Positions 5,376 to 5,833 of a DNA stretch of 5,833 nucleotides are shown in pieces (the stretch's first letter is position 1; every line of letters begins with the position of its first letter). Origin of the DNA: Chloroflexota bacterium (GTDB taxonomy: Bacteria > Chloroflexota > Anaerolineae > J102). The stretch is taken from assembly GCA_024276255.1 (NCBI GenBank), contig JAJRXO010000283.1, forward strand, positions 1-5,833, read 5' to 3'. The notes under the pieces are model-generated. The model was given only the letters and a program-made list of their open reading frames with translations, was not told the origin of the DNA and ran no database searches. The translations under genes were made by a program, and so were the position numbers.

Positions 5376-5833
5376 ATGCATTCTCTGGCCCGTATCCTTC
5401 TCCTTTGCGGTGTGCTCGTGTTGGCAGGGTGTGCTGCTGGGATTGCACCACAGAGCCCCAGCCCCACGCCGCCCCCGGCCCCCAGCCCTACCCCCAGCCC
5501 CACTCCACCTCTGCCAGGGGTGCAGGGTACATTTCGCCGCGTGCTCGAACGTCAGGGCTTGCTGATCGGGCTGATCCCGAATGCCCGGGCGCCTTTCGTG
5601 CTCCCTGCCAGCGAAGCCGGACCCAACGGCCTCGACATCATGCTGGCCGAAACCTTTGCCCGCGCGTGGACCGGCCGGGCAAACGCCCTGGCCTGGCGGC
5701 TCGATGCCACTCCCGGCGATCTCGCTGCCGGACGCGTGGATCTGCTCATGGGCGGCCTCGTGCACACACGGGCTGCCGAGACCGAAATCGACTTCAGCCA
5801 GACCTACTGGATGCAGGACGGTCAGGCCGTGGC
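5376..5833 (+). CDS. Lipoprotein, family 3 solute-binding-like protein, 3'-truncated
   Basis: 152 codons are visible and the frame is still open at the window end. The product starts with a short signal peptide (one Arg, then a hydrophobic LLLCGVLVLAG stretch) and a lipobox LAG-C with C19 as the predicted lipidated residue, so it should be anchored outside the cytoplasmic membrane. Residues 24-48 are a Ser/Pro/Thr spacer. From about 50 the sequence resembles family 3 extracellular solute-binding proteins: a GLLIGLIPNARAPF strand, GLDIMLAETFA at 85-95, and GRVDLLMGGLVHTRAAETEIDFSQTYW at 119-145. That last part fits the family pattern of a GxxD strand, then TxxR and DFSxxY. The substrate cannot be read, and later residues might reveal another domain. 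ATG 5376 is chosen because of the signal peptide. The in-frame ATG 5241 lies in the -10 box and would add 45 non-signal-like residues. The ribosome binding site is weak (AGGA 5357-5360). Confidence 0.8.
   Translation, partial: MHSLARILLLCGVLVLAGCAAGIAPQSPSPTPPPAPSPTPSPTPPLPGVQGTFRRVLERQGLLIGLIPNARAPFVLPASEAGPNGLDIMLAETFARAWTGRANALAWRLDATPGDLAAGRVDLLMGGLVHTRAAETEIDFSQTYWMQDGQAV
5456..5501 (-). repeat. Run of G-tracts (C-tracts on plus strand), potential G-quadruplex
   Basis: Seven runs of three to five C (5456-5459, 5462-5465, 5472-5476, 5479-5483, 5486-5488, 5491-5495, 5498-5501) are separated by loops of 2 bases, with one of 6. On the minus strand these are G-tracts well within quadruplex rules. 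They encode the Pro-rich spacer of the lipoprotein, so codon choice for proline (CCC) contributes. The minus strand is the template for that gene. Confidence 0.55.

Noticed and set aside
5259..5765. Minus-strand 168-codon open frame over the lipoprotein gene
   Set aside because: The plus strand encodes a signal peptide, lipobox and binding-protein motifs. The minus frame gives only low-complexity Gly/Ala/Arg sequence.
1..5833. Mobile element, CRISPR array, intein or defence system
   Set aside because: I see no transposase, integrase, regular repeat-spacer pattern, terminal repeats, or insertion inside dnaE. Gene content is housekeeping.

Overview
This window is about 5.8 kb of G+C-rich bacterial chromosome with ordinary housekeeping content. 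It holds one DNA replication gene, a three-gene opposite-strand cluster centred on iron-sulfur chemistry, and the first part of a secreted lipoprotein gene. The organism is probably a member of the Chloroflexota (Anaerolineae, Caldilineae or Chloroflexia type). That is inferred from the Ser/Pro/Thr-rich spacer after the lipobox, the Pro-rich linker in DnaE and the general style of the proteins. No rRNA or other strong marker is present, so the assignment is tentative.

Left part (1-2793, plus strand): the 3' four-fifths of dnaE, the catalytic alpha subunit of DNA polymerase III. It contains the catalytic aspartates, a QMMLF clamp-binding peptide, an OB fold and a C-terminal domain joined by an unusual Pro-rich linker. 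It converges on the next cluster, and a hairpin with a U-tract that works best for the minus strand lies in the 59-base gap.

Middle part (2853-5089, minus strand, transcribed right to left): a consensus sigma-70-type promoter drives a SufR/COG2345-like winged-helix regulator with a C-terminal four-cysteine motif. Next comes moaA (first step of molybdenum cofactor synthesis, a radical-SAM enzyme with two 4Fe-4S clusters), whose start overlaps the regulator by 17 bases. After 85 bases comes an A-type iron-sulfur carrier (HesB/IscA/ErpA family). A simple reading is an iron-sulfur-responsive regulator controlling an iron-sulfur enzyme and a carrier that could help load it. A 13-bp palindrome inside the promoter is a good candidate for its autoregulatory operator. 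The regulator should start at GTG 5023, because the upstream TTG at 5089 is the -35 box of its own promoter.

Right part (5024-5375): a 352-base divergent intergenic region with a second, extended -10 promoter facing right and two inverted repeats on it. It is followed by a truncated lipoprotein gene (5376 to the window end) resembling family 3 extracellular solute-binding proteins.

I see no mobile element, CRISPR array, tRNA or rRNA, and no clear novel multi-gene system. The points most worth pursuing are the Fe-S-type regulator/moaA/carrier operon with its promoter palindrome, and a dense run of G-tracts on the template strand of the lipoprotein gene.
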